This document shows, piece after piece, positions 35,979-45,378 of a stretch of 64,000 bases of DNA. A program made the translations under genes and the position numbers. The DNA is from an uncultured Muribaculaceae bacterium. Lineage in GTDB: Bacteria > Bacteroidota > Bacteroidia > Bacteroidales > Muribaculaceae. The stretch is taken from assembly GCA_910576775.1 (NCBI GenBank), contig CAJTJV010000004.1, positions 1-64,000 of the forward strand, read 5' to 3'. Every line of letters begins with the position of its first letter. Within the stretch, counting starts at the first letter, position 1. The notes under the pieces are model-generated. The model was not told where the DNA came from. It worked only from the letters and a program-made list of their open reading frames with translations, and made no database searches.

Positions 35979-37147
35979 AGTTTGATAATGATTTTTTTCT
36001 TATACAATATGTAGCCTATACACCAGTTTACCATAACAAACATAAGAGCGAATATAAGCGAGGCAAAAGTGCCATTATCGAAACAGATGGGCATAAGCGC
36101 GTCATAACACCATCCTTTAATGCTTTTGTCTGCGATTTTCACTGCACTTAGAATTGTGGCAAGAACAGATGCAAGACAGAAAAGAAAAAGAGGATTGATA
36201 CCAAATACCTCAAAGAAGCGACACCATCTGTTGTGCTTTCTGATATCGATAATCCATATCAGAAGCCCGAGGAAACTTGAAGCAAGGCCGCAGGTAGTAA
36301 GAACGAATGTAGGCGACCAGATTTTCTTATTAATTGGAAGGCCGAAATCAAGAAGAAAACCTGAGAACGTAAGTATAGTGCCGACAATGAAAAGACTATT
36401 GATACGCAGATTGTTATCCTTTGTTTTCATTATCAAGCCGCCACAGAGAAACCCGATTAATACATGTGCGATAGATGGAAGGGTGCTGACGAGTCCTTCC
36501 GGATCAAATTTGAAAGTCTCCCCATTGTAATGCGAAGTATACATGTGATCTTCACCGAGTACATGGCGGTCGACTATGGCAATTACGTTCTTGTCAGAGT
36601 AATCATAACCGTTACCAAACAATAGTATAATGGAATAAACCACAAGAAGGCCGGTAATAATCCATGCTAAACGGTTTTGTGGAATTACCAGTGCAAAGAA
36701 AGCTCCGAATCCGTAGCACAATGCAAGGCGAGGAAATACGCCGAGAATTCGAATATGATCGAAATTAGCAACAGCGTCGAGAAATGTCTTGTCTGAAAGA
36801 ACGCCTCGAAGGAATAAACCAAACCAAGCTAAAGCAAGGCCGATAAGGAATATCAGGACAGTCCGCCGGAAAATTTTATAAAAAGATTCTCCCGTAAGTC
36901 TGAAATCGTATTTCCGCAGAGAGAAATACGTGGATATACCCATTATAAACATAAAGAACGGAAATACAAGGTCTGTAGGAGTAAGACCATTCCACTCTGC
37001 ATGTTTCAGAGGCGCATAGGCATTGCTCCACGACCCGGGATTATTTACAAGAATCATACCGGCGATTGTTATGCCACGTAGGATATCAAGGGCAAGCAAG
37101 CGGCCATTGCCTTTATTTGCTGACTGTGTAATTGGATTATTTGTCAT
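35975..37147 (-). CDS. NagX/HGSNAT-like membrane N-acetyltransferase (DUF5009)
   Basis: A 390-residue multi-pass membrane protein (about ten to eleven helices) with the family signature LALDILRGITIAGMILVNN and LKHAEWNGLTPTDLVFPFF; the His in KHAEWNG matches the position proposed as catalytic in lysosomal heparan-glucosaminide acetyltransferase. The bacterial NagX group is associated with amino-sugar genes, where it is proposed to acetylate glucosamine across the membrane. ATG 37147 is chosen because the longer frame would run into the upstream gene. It lies between the lactate oxidase and murK genes. Substrate is inferred. Confidence 0.82.
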   Translation of the reverse strand: MTNNPITQSANKGNGRLLALDILRGITIAGMILVNNPGSWSNAYAPLKHAEWNGLTPTDLVFPFFMFIMGISTYFSLRKYDFRLTGESFYKIFRRTVLIFLIGLALAWFGLFLRGVLSDKTFLDAVANFDHIRILGVFPRLALCYGFGAFFALVIPQNRLAWIITGLLVVYSIILLFGNGYDYSDKNVIAIVDRHVLGEDHMYTSHYNGETFKFDPEGLVSTLPSIAHVLIGFLCGGLIMKTKDNNLRINSLFIVGTILTFSGFLLDFGLPINKKIWSPTFVLTTCGLASSFLGLLIWIIDIRKHNRWCRFFEVFGINPLFLFCLASVLATILSAVKIADKSIKGWCYDALMPICFDNGTFASLIFALMFVMVNWCIGYILYKKKIIIKL

Positions 37148-37172
37148 TATTATAGATTTATGTGATAAATAT

Positions 37173-39971
37173 TTATTTAGAATCTGTACATCTATCCACC
37201 AGATAGACAATTGATTTATACGGAATTCCGCTATTGTTGGTTAATCCTATTTCGCATGTTCGCGAATTGGAGTACCCTTGACGTATATTGGCCGCTTCAA
37301 TCTGTTTCTTGAGCTTTCGAAGACCCCATGAATTCAGTTCGGGATGTGTAAAACCTTTATCACCTGCAAAGCCACAACATCCCACACCGGCCGGAACAAG
37401 GACATTTTCCACACATAATGACGCAAGCGCGACAATCTTGTCACCAATGCCCATTCGTCGAGTCGAGCATGTGATGTGCACAGCCACCGAATCTTTTCTA
37501 CGAGTAAATCTCAAATACGGTCGCAAAACATCATAGATAAACTCAGCCGGTTCATATAGTTTCATTGATTCCATATGTTCTCGCATGCGATGCAGACACG
37601 GGCTTTGATCACACACGACCTGATATCTGCCGTTTTCAGAGGCTTCCCGAAATGCCTTTTCAAGTTCTTTGATTTTTTTATCTGCAATATCAGGCATACC
37701 TTTGCTTTCCCATATCATTCCACAACAAAGATTTTGGATGTCTTTAGGGAATATTACTTCAAAACCGGCCTTATGACATAGTCGGACAAACACTTCTGAG
37801 AGAGGTTCCTGTGTAATGCCGTTCTCCCGCCCGGCTCCCATTGTACGGTTGATACAGGAAGGGAAATACACAAGTTTTAAATCTTGCTTTTGCTGGAGTT
37901 CAGAAATTAAGTGCGATGGATTATATGGTTTGGGTAAGGCCGCGGTCCAAAGCGGTATTCTGAGCCTGTGTAAAGATTTCCCGATATTGTTTACGGCCTT
38001 GTCTCCTAATAATGCATGGACTGTATCAGCAGTTCCAAGCATAACTCTCAGGCCGGAAGATACCGATGCCAGATGGTCTGCAGCCCATAGCCCAAGCTTT
38101 TTTCCATTTGACGTAAGCTGGTGCTGGCGAATATCATGAATAAGCTCGGCCACGTTAATATGCATCGGACATGATGTACTGCAAAGGCCGTCGCCCGCAC
38201 AAGTTTCCGTGCCATAATAACGGAAAGAATTCCTAAGTTCGCTCAGCCTCTCCGGATTTTCACCGCTATCACCAAGCCTGGATATCTCTCTCTGAACGGC
38301 TATTCGCTGTCGCGCAGACAAGGTAAGACCACTGCTTACACAATTAACCTCACAGAATCCACATTCAATGCATCTGTCGACATGTGGATTGGAAAGAGGC
38401 AATGGTTTCATATTGCGGATATAGCACTCGGAATCTTCATTAAAAATTACTCCGGGATTCAAAAGATTATCCGGGTCGAAAGCGTCTTTTACACGCTTCA
38501 TGATTTCCCATGCTTCCGCGCCCCATTCAAGCTTTACAAATGGTGCCATATTGCGACCGGTCCCATGCTCTGCTTTAAGTGAGCCATCGAAACGCCCGAT
38601 AACAAGCTCACTGAGTTTCTCCATAAGGTGCCGGTATTTGTCAATATCTTCTTGAGTTTCGAATGACTGGGCTATTACAAAATGATAGTTTCCTTCCAAT
38701 GCATGACCATAGATACAGGCATCATCATATCCACAGTCCTCGATAAGTTTTGCAAGTTCTACCGTAGCTTCCGGCAAATGTTCGATATGGAATGCAACGT
38801 CTTCTATGAGAGCCGTAGTGCCAAGCGGTCTGGTACCCCCAACAGCCGGAAACACACCGGAACGCATCTGCCACCACGCGGCAACTTCTTTTGGATCTGT
38901 TGAGAAACGCGCAGGTTTATACAATTCATACGGTTCGAGGACTTTTAATGTAACATCAATCTGCTCCTGTAGCGTTTCAGCGCTATTAGCTTCTGTCTGC
39001 AATAGCAGAGCAGTGAGATTGTATCCTGTCTTATCGTTTACGGAAGCAAGCGATTTTTTGTCAAGTAGCTCACAGGCTTGTATCGGAGCATTTTTGCGCA
39101 GAGCGACAACTGCACGGCAAGCTTCCGCCATATCTGAAAAATACAGCATCGCGGAGGCTGTGAACGGTTTTTCTTCTGCAGTAAACATCGTCACCTCACT
39201 AATGAACGCAAGGGTGCCTTCACTGCCAACCATACAATGTGCAATGATGTCAAAAGGGTCGTCATACAATATAAATGGCTGTATATTTATACCAGTGACG
39301 TTTTTTATTTCATATTTATGTTTTATAAGGTCTGCAAGTTTCGGATTATTCTTGACACAATCACGAATACTTAGAATCTCCTCTACCAAATGCGCATGCG
39401 TTTTAAGAAATTTCTCTCTGCTTGCATAGTTACCTGTATCAAGCACGGTTCCGTCAGCAAGTACGATGCGGATGGAATCTAGAACGCGGTCGCTGTTAGC
39501 ATGAGTCCCGCATTTCATACCTGATGCATTATTCGCAACAATTCCTCCAACCATCGCGGATTTTCGAGACGCCGGATCCGGCGTGAAGACCCGTTTATAT
39601 GGTTTGAGAATCTCGCCTACATGTTCACCGATAATACCTGGTTGTAGCGCAATCCGCGTAGCTTTATCGTCAAGAACTCTGTATTTTTCCCAATATTTAC
39701 CGGCGACAAGAAGTATTGAGTCAGAAATGGCTTGTCCCGAAAGGCTCGTTCCGGCTGCACGGAACGTTACCGGCAATTTCATCGCCGAAGCGGTACGCAG
39801 CACATAAGATATTTCATCCTCGTCCGCCACACGCACAACAACATTTGGCAACAACCTGTAGAAACCGGCATCTGTACCCCATGCAAGGGTGCGAAGCGCA
39901 TCGGTATAAATACGCTTTTTATCGATTTTGCGACAAATCTCTTTTACAAACGCTTCGTATCTCTTATCCAT
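37173..39971 (-). CDS. D-lactate-dehydrogenase-like FAD/iron-sulfur oxidoreductase
   Basis: A 932-residue fusion. Residues 1 to about 460 are a vanillyl-alcohol-oxidase-type FAD module (PVTFRAAGTSLSGQA, GGIVANNASGMKCGTH, EHGTGRNMAPFVK). Two ferredoxin-like Cys clusters come next at about 530-610 (CIECGFCEVNC, CAGDGLCSTSCP). Then comes a GlcF-like CCG module with paired Cys motifs (CCGM, CCGFAGD). This architecture is known for membrane-linked D-lactate and glycolate dehydrogenases that feed quinones. Lying in an operon with murQ, whose product is D-lactate, it most likely oxidises that lactate to pyruvate. Glycolate or another 2-hydroxy acid cannot be excluded. It is 5 nt after namZ. Confidence 0.85.
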   Translation of the reverse strand: MDKRYEAFVKEICRKIDKKRIYTDALRTLAWGTDAGFYRLLPNVVVRVADEDEISYVLRTASAMKLPVTFRAAGTSLSGQAISDSILLVAGKYWEKYRVLDDKATRIALQPGIIGEHVGEILKPYKRVFTPDPASRKSAMVGGIVANNASGMKCGTHANSDRVLDSIRIVLADGTVLDTGNYASREKFLKTHAHLVEEILSIRDCVKNNPKLADLIKHKYEIKNVTGINIQPFILYDDPFDIIAHCMVGSEGTLAFISEVTMFTAEEKPFTASAMLYFSDMAEACRAVVALRKNAPIQACELLDKKSLASVNDKTGYNLTALLLQTEANSAETLQEQIDVTLKVLEPYELYKPARFSTDPKEVAAWWQMRSGVFPAVGGTRPLGTTALIEDVAFHIEHLPEATVELAKLIEDCGYDDACIYGHALEGNYHFVIAQSFETQEDIDKYRHLMEKLSELVIGRFDGSLKAEHGTGRNMAPFVKLEWGAEAWEIMKRVKDAFDPDNLLNPGVIFNEDSECYIRNMKPLPLSNPHVDRCIECGFCEVNCVSSGLTLSARQRIAVQREISRLGDSGENPERLSELRNSFRYYGTETCAGDGLCSTSCPMHINVAELIHDIRQHQLTSNGKKLGLWAADHLASVSSGLRVMLGTADTVHALLGDKAVNNIGKSLHRLRIPLWTAALPKPYNPSHLISELQQKQDLKLVYFPSCINRTMGAGRENGITQEPLSEVFVRLCHKAGFEVIFPKDIQNLCCGMIWESKGMPDIADKKIKELEKAFREASENGRYQVVCDQSPCLHRMREHMESMKLYEPAEFIYDVLRPYLRFTRRKDSVAVHITCSTRRMGIGDKIVALASLCVENVLVPAGVGCCGFAGDKGFTHPELNSWGLRKLKKQIEAANIRQGYSNSRTCEIGLTNNSGIPYKSIVYLVDRCTDSK

Positions 39972-39976
39972 TTGTA

Positions 39977-41206
39977 TTATTTGTATAAATGGTACTTGGA
40001 TGATTTCCGACGGAACGATTCATTGTCTTTGTTCCAATAATCTTCTATATCGGCAACTTTATAGTTCTGAGAAAATCTCTCTCGGATTTCTTTGCTTCCA
40101 CATACCTTGTCGAACATGTTGAATCGCTTTTCATCTGCATTCTCAAAGATTCTTCCCTGAGGATACATATCGGCAAGGATTTCCATCGCATGGAATTGAA
40201 TCATGGTAATCGGAGCTTTTATCCGGTCCGTGATATAAATTTCAACACCTTGAAGATTTTTGCCTTGTCCAGTCGAATAAAAAGGCTTGATGTGAATAGG
40301 GCGGAATTCGACACCTGGAATGTTTCTGGCACTCAGACGACCGGCAAAATTTCCGGCATCAATCCATTCTGCACATATTAGTTTGAAAGGCAATGTATAA
40401 CCTACACCGATTGACAAGAAATAGAGTTCTCCGAGAATACCTGTCGCCGGATAATACACTACTGACTCCGGAGATGGCATATGGGGTGACGGCATAACCC
40501 AAGGCATCCCGGTATCTCGGAAATCCATATCTCTGCGATAACCCTCCATCGGTACTACCTTCAGCCTGACTTTTTTGCCGCCTGCGATAAGTCCTTCCTC
40601 ATTAAGATAGCATGCAAGTTCGCCGGGTGTGAGACCGTATAGATAGGGGATTGGGAACTGGCTAACAAATGATACGCAATCATCTTCAACAAGATTGCCT
40701 TCTATAATATTTCCACCTACAGGATTTGGCCGGTCGAGAACAACAAATTCTTTACCAAGCTCTGCGCAAGCTTCCATTGCCAGACCCATGGAAGAAATAA
40801 ATGTATAGGAGCGGCAACCATTGTCTTGTATATCATATACAAGGACATCGATATCTTTAAGCATCTCCGGGGTAGGCTTTCGAGTTTTACCATATATTGA
40901 ATATACAGGTATGCCTGTTTTTTCATCAATTGCATTAGCCACATGATCGCCGGCATGAATATCTCCACGCACACCATGCTCCGGGCCATATAAGCCCATG
41001 AGCTCAACATCAGCTGCGCCGGCGAGGATATCAACAGTTGATACCAGATCATTATCAACACCTGTGGGATTTGTGATCAATCCGACTCGTTTTCCTTTAA
41101 GTATGTCGAAATTATTGTCGCGAAGAACCTCGATGCCGGGTTTTACCTGGGAGAAAACCGCCATTGACAATGTCAAAAAAAATAAACTGAATATGTGTTT
41201 CATCAT
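39977..41206 (-). CDS. namZ: Exo-beta-N-acetylmuramidase NamZ-like (DUF1343, GH171)
   Basis: NamZ enzymes release MurNAc from the non-reducing end of glycan chains. The 409-residue product has a signal peptide (ending AVFSQ, about residue 19) and DUF1343 landmarks: VGLITNPTGVD, GLYGPEHGVRGDIHAG, VYSIYGKTRKPTPEML, DVLVYDIQDNGCRSYTF, DRPNPVGGNIIEGN and SPHMPSPESVVYYP. Export fits action on periplasmic glycan before import. The start overlaps the transporter stop as ATGATG (two possible ATGs, 41206 and 41203), so translation is coupled to the transporter. Confidence 0.9.
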   Translation of the reverse strand: MMKHIFSLFFLTLSMAVFSQVKPGIEVLRDNNFDILKGKRVGLITNPTGVDNDLVSTVDILAGAADVELMGLYGPEHGVRGDIHAGDHVANAIDEKTGIPVYSIYGKTRKPTPEMLKDIDVLVYDIQDNGCRSYTFISSMGLAMEACAELGKEFVVLDRPNPVGGNIIEGNLVEDDCVSFVSQFPIPYLYGLTPGELACYLNEEGLIAGGKKVRLKVVPMEGYRRDMDFRDTGMPWVMPSPHMPSPESVVYYPATGILGELYFLSIGVGYTLPFKLICAEWIDAGNFAGRLSARNIPGVEFRPIHIKPFYSTGQGKNLQGVEIYITDRIKAPITMIQFHAMEILADMYPQGRIFENADEKRFNMFDKVCGSKEIRERFSQNYKVADIEDYWNKDNESFRRKSSKYHLYK

Positions 41207-43101
41207 TTGTCTTTTTTGCGACCAAACGAAGGATCTATTTTAATGAATGAACATACACCGATTGTCGCAGCACAACAAATCATTGTCCATATAAAGAAAT
41301 GACGGTATCCGATTGTTTCCTGAAGCCAACCGGCAGCCATACCGGGCAACATCATACCGAGAGCCATAAAGCCTGTACAGATTGCATAGTGCGCAGTTTT
41401 GTGTTTGCCTTCTGAGAAATAAATAAGGTATAGCATATATGCAGTAAAGCCGAATCCATAGCCAAACTGTTCAATAAATACACAGATATTTATAGTAAGC
41501 AGTGATGGAGCAGTAGCATAACTTAAATATACAAATGTTAGACACGTCAGTGACATAGACCATGCCATCGGCCAAAGCCATTTCTTTAGTCCGCCCTTGG
41601 CGGCAACGATACCACCGATTATACCACCTATTGTAAGGCCGATAATGCCGACTGTTCCATATACTATACCGACTTGTCCGGTGGTGAGCCCAAGCCCTCC
41701 CTTATCAATCGGGTCGAGTAGGAATGGGTTAATTAGCTTTACCAATTGAGCTTCCGGTAGTCGGTATAGAAGCATAAAGGCGATTGCAATCCACACCTGA
41801 TCTTTACTGAAAAAAGACTTGAAGGTTTCGAAAAATTCACGGAAGATACTCATTGCGGTAGTTCCGGCTTCGTTAAGTCCGTCGGATGCAGGGTGGGGCA
41901 GCGCCCAGCTATGATAAGTTGCTACAATAAAGAAGAAAACCGAAAGAACAGCGAAGACAACAAGCCACGCCATAGGAATATTACCTGACGCCCCTTCAAA
42001 ACTGGCTGAAGTTGCAGACTGTATCTTGTGATCTATTTCATAGAAGAGCCATGCTGTTTTATCCCAGTTAGCTTCATTGAATACAAAACGTGTGGACAGA
42101 GCCGCCTGTTCGAGTTTTATGCTCTGATCTCCACTTTTATGGGTGACGTTTAGGATTATTTCTTCTCCAGATACAGGTTTCTTGTTGAGTCTCAGACCTA
42201 CGATTGCAAAATTATTATCGCGTTCAGCATAAGACTCGCGATCCTCTCCAAATATTTTTTTAACCCATGCAGTGAATGCACTCTCACTACTACCGGTTAT
42301 TTTTTGTGTTTTAATCACCTTGGCTTCGGTAGCGACAAAGCCGTTACGCTCATTTTCTTGTTTTACAGAATCGCGCATTAATGCGGCATATTGGTGGAAA
42401 GGTATTGTTTTTTCTTCTCCTGCAATGATTGTAGTTATATTTGCAGGGGCAGATGTCCCTGCAGTAACGTATTTTGTTGGAGAAATAAACTGCAATTCAC
42501 CGTCGAGTTCTCCCTCAGCAGAATAAATAGCCGTCATATCCGGTGCAATCCATTCAACTTGGGGATCTGCATTCACAGTTAATTCTAAGGGTTCTAATCC
42601 GGAGTTTGTTTCTATAAGACCTGCCACAATTACCAACAACCCCTGTCCGGCCACCGTAGCTATACGATAAAATGTAGAACGAATACCGACATATAGTGAT
42701 TGTTCATGTTCCGAGAGTGCAAGCATATAAAAACCATCAGCGGCAATATCATGTGTTGCCGACGTAAAACCTACAAGCCAGAATATTGCGAGCGTCAACT
42801 GGAAGAACAGCGACGTTGGGATTGTAAAAGCAATGCCGGCCAATGCAAACGCAATCAACCATTGCATGGTAAGGGTCCACCAACGCTTTGTCTTTATAAT
42901 ATCGACAAACGGACTCCAGAATGGTTTGATTACCCATGGAAGATAAAGCCATCCCGTGTACAGAGCGATATCGGTATTTGAAATGCCAAGGCGTTTGTAC
43001 ATAATTACTGAAATTGTCATAACAGCTACGTATGGCAGACCTTGTGCAAAATACAAAGTCGGAATCCATGCCCAGGGGTTGCGTTTTATTGTGTTCTTCA
43101 T
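41203..43101 (-). CDS. AmpG/MurT-like MFS transporter with a large inserted loop
   Basis: A 632-residue transporter. It begins NPWAWIPTLYFAQGLPYVAVM, the AmpG-type first helix, and has a TSATHDIAADG loop seen in muropeptide permeases. Helices 1-5 span about 10-163 and the rest follow from about 375. Between them are about 210 hydrophilic residues with beta-rich character (for example IILNVTHKSGDQSIKLEQ), predicted from helix count to face the periplasm; ordinary AmpG lacks this. Tannerella MurT, in a similar cluster, imports MurNAc. ATG 43101 is preferred to the longer frame, which would run into the SpoIID gene. Substrate is inferred from operon context. Confidence 0.85.
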   Translation of the reverse strand: MKNTIKRNPWAWIPTLYFAQGLPYVAVMTISVIMYKRLGISNTDIALYTGWLYLPWVIKPFWSPFVDIIKTKRWWTLTMQWLIAFALAGIAFTIPTSLFFQLTLAIFWLVGFTSATHDIAADGFYMLALSEHEQSLYVGIRSTFYRIATVAGQGLLVIVAGLIETNSGLEPLELTVNADPQVEWIAPDMTAIYSAEGELDGELQFISPTKYVTAGTSAPANITTIIAGEEKTIPFHQYAALMRDSVKQENERNGFVATEAKVIKTQKITGSSESAFTAWVKKIFGEDRESYAERDNNFAIVGLRLNKKPVSGEEIILNVTHKSGDQSIKLEQAALSTRFVFNEANWDKTAWLFYEIDHKIQSATSASFEGASGNIPMAWLVVFAVLSVFFFIVATYHSWALPHPASDGLNEAGTTAMSIFREFFETFKSFFSKDQVWIAIAFMLLYRLPEAQLVKLINPFLLDPIDKGGLGLTTGQVGIVYGTVGIIGLTIGGIIGGIVAAKGGLKKWLWPMAWSMSLTCLTFVYLSYATAPSLLTINICVFIEQFGYGFGFTAYMLYLIYFSEGKHKTAHYAICTGFMALGMMLPGMAAGWLQETIGYRHFFIWTMICCAATIGVCSFIKIDPSFGRKKDK

Positions 43102-43120
43102 TGTATAACTGTGATAATAA

Positions 43121-44452
43121 TCAATACCAGGTTGAAAGAGTCGAACCGGGGAAATAGTGGTCGAGAATCTGACGGAAACTGTATCCATTGGCTCCCATGA
43201 CAGCTGCACCTATCTGACATAAGCCTACACCGTGTCCCCAACCTGCGCCATATAGTGTGAAACTTTCAGGAAGATTGTTCTTTTGGGTCTCCGATGTTTC
43301 TATTATGAAGGCAGAACTATAAAGATGCGACGTCGATAGTGTTTTTCGTATCTCAAGTTCCTTGCCGATAACCATTGTCTTCTTGGTTCCGATGACGCGC
43401 AATCTGACAAGTCGTCCGGATGTTCCGCGTTCTACCGGCTCCAACGCGACAATCCCGCCAAAGTCAATCCCCGAGCGATTCTTAATCAACTGAGCAAGTT
43501 CATCCTGCGAATATGTGATATGCCATCGATAGAAATCTTTTGTTTCCTGGTCGTAATTATTCAGGACTTGAGAAAGAATACCACAATCTGTTGTGTCGCA
43601 ATATGCTTTCGGACGTCCAAGAATCCATTTGCGCGCATTCTCTTCAATGGTTAGATCCGGAAAGTCGGATTCTGTTACATAGTCCCTTTTTACCTCAAGA
43701 TAATGATGATGGACAGGCTCCCAGCAACTTTCAAATTGTTCGAAAACCCCTCCACAACACTTTGAAAAACGGGCATCGCACAAATTTAAATCTTTGTCAA
43801 TTAGTACAAGTCCTCGTGTAGATTCTACCGCTTCACGAACCTTTGATGTCGTTTGTCTGGTTATGCCTTGATATCGTTGACAGTGGTCGTCGGCGCAAAC
43901 GTCAAAGTTGACATGATCTTCTCTGTCATACCATTTTATAATTTCTGTATCTGTTATATTGCTTGCAGAGTATCTTTTGTCAGCTTCGGTAATCCTTTTG
44001 TTCTTATATATCTGTGCCAAGAGCCAGCTACGCGAAATCACCGCGTGTGATTTAAGAAACTCAGGCGAAGCAGTCGCACTCATTTCCGAAGAAATCACAC
44101 TAATAAGATATTCTTCTACCGGCAGACGGTTGACAAGAGTCAGTTTGTCTCCTTCGACAATTATGCTTAAATCACCTCTGAATATTTGATTTTCACGACG
44201 TTCCCAATGGAAATTCACGCCAATTACAACATCGGCTACCTCAAAATAATCGTTATCGTTTCTTTTACGTAAATCTATAACACAGAATGTTTTTCCATTC
44301 CATGAGATGCATCCGTTATCTGATATGGCAAAGGTCTGAGGTCCGTTGATAATATTTCCTGCAAAAGAATAATCCGCATGCAAAACAACACGAATCTCTC
44401 TGGCGCTGAGAATACCGATGCTTAATTCCGGTTCTTTGACAAGTCTTCCCAT
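43121..44452 (-). CDS. SpoIID/LytB-domain protein
   Basis: A 443-residue protein. SpoIID enzymes are lytic transglycosylases acting on glycan strands stripped of peptides. The catalytic-glutamate region is present (Glu123 in SVISSEMSATASPEFLKSHAV), as are RSWLLAQI and the C-terminal GAGWGHGVGLCQIGAAVMG with YFPGSTL. Unusually there is no signal peptide: the conserved PELSIGIL segment starts at residue 8 and the gene overlaps the upstream one by 31 nt. Either it works in the cytoplasm or export is by another route. A Cys-rich segment (CCGG) lies in the middle. Confidence 0.85.
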   Translation of the reverse strand: MGRLVKEPELSIGILSAREIRVVLHADYSFAGNIINGPQTFAISDNGCISWNGKTFCVIDLRKRNDNDYFEVADVVIGVNFHWERRENQIFRGDLSIIVEGDKLTLVNRLPVEEYLISVISSEMSATASPEFLKSHAVISRSWLLAQIYKNKRITEADKRYSASNITDTEIIKWYDREDHVNFDVCADDHCQRYQGITRQTTSKVREAVESTRGLVLIDKDLNLCDARFSKCCGGVFEQFESCWEPVHHHYLEVKRDYVTESDFPDLTIEENARKWILGRPKAYCDTTDCGILSQVLNNYDQETKDFYRWHITYSQDELAQLIKNRSGIDFGGIVALEPVERGTSGRLVRLRVIGTKKTMVIGKELEIRKTLSTSHLYSSAFIIETSETQKNNLPESFTLYGAGWGHGVGLCQIGAAVMGANGYSFRQILDHYFPGSTLSTWY

Positions 44453-45378
44453 ATATTCTGTGAAATAAATTCAGCTTCTTTCTGACTCAAACAAAGCTCT
44501 TTATAAACTCTTCGCACAAGATTCTCGTCAATACGCTCGAAATCCTGCTGACGCGGAGTAATGAACACGCCACCCATATCTACAGATGCAGGACTCAATA
44601 CCATGCAGCCGTCACCTTCCATGCCATAGAAAGATGGCCTGTGACGTTTGCGTGGAATAACGACTATGCGGACACCGAATGGAGCAGAGTATGCAAGAAT
44701 ATTCATCATCGGTTCGGATTCTCCCACGGGAAGCGGCAATGCGGCATAAAGCCGATTAAACAACATTTCCCCATGATCCGGATTAATTGCATCTATAACG
44801 AACATTTTCATCGGATATTTGTCAACGAATGAAAGAGTACTGCCTTCTATCTGCGCAAGCACTTTATGTTCAACAGCCTCAAGATTTTCTGCAAGGGTCA
44901 AAAAATCACTGTTACCCGCCTGAAAATGCATGTGGTCGGGTGCGGAAGCCCCGCATTTTGGACCGTTATAGAAAACCGTGTATTCATCCAGTTCTGACGC
45001 AAGTCTTATCATATCGGCCATACGACCTTTTATAAGTTGGTCTCTATGGTTATTTGAGGAAATGGTAAGATGTCTGGGGAAAATAGGATAGGGATTTATA
45101 AGAATACTATATTCATCACCTTTCCAAGGGAGTCTTCGTTGTTCCTCCGGTCTGTTTTCGGCACAAAGAAAGCATTTTCTCGTTTTTAAAGAGTCTGCAT
45201 CAACTTTTGCCGCAGAGGAAACTATTCTTGCCGGGTTGAACTGAACCTTGATACGCATGCCGTCGACATCAAATTCCTTTATTTTTACGTTTGTCAAGGC
45301 CGCAAAATTACCGGCGGCAATAGGCCACTCGACAATCTGCGCTTTTATAAACTCATTAACTTGTGAACTATCTGTCAT
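44422..45378 (-). CDS. DUF4922 protein, HIT/GalT-like nucleotidyltransferase fold
   Basis: A 318-residue soluble protein. It has a CxxC pair (Cys69, Cys72 in CFLC), His103 in FPRHLTI, and the triad-like segment His149-x-His151-x-Gln153 (PDHMHFQAG). These are the zinc and catalytic positions of GalT and Ap4A phosphorylase relatives, which pass a nucleotide through a His intermediate. The true substrate is unknown. Its ATG overlaps the stop of the glycosyltransferase gene by one base (TAATG), and it overlaps the SpoIID gene by 31 nt, so it belongs to the salvage operon. A nucleotide-sugar role is inference. Confidence 0.75.
   Translation of the reverse strand: MTDSSQVNEFIKAQIVEWPIAAGNFAALTNVKIKEFDVDGMRIKVQFNPARIVSSAAKVDADSLKTRKCFLCAENRPEEQRRLPWKGDEYSILINPYPIFPRHLTISSNNHRDQLIKGRMADMIRLASELDEYTVFYNGPKCGASAPDHMHFQAGNSDFLTLAENLEAVEHKVLAQIEGSTLSFVDKYPMKMFVIDAINPDHGEMLFNRLYAALPLPVGESEPMMNILAYSAPFGVRIVVIPRKRHRPSFYGMEGDGCMVLSPASVDMGGVFITPRQQDFERIDENLVRRVYKELCLSQKEAEFISQNIWEDLSKNRN

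Noticed and set aside
41203..43209. Longer start for the transporter at 43209
   Set aside because: The extra 36 residues overlap the SpoIID gene and do not resemble a transporter N-terminus; ATG 43101 fits AmpG-type starts.
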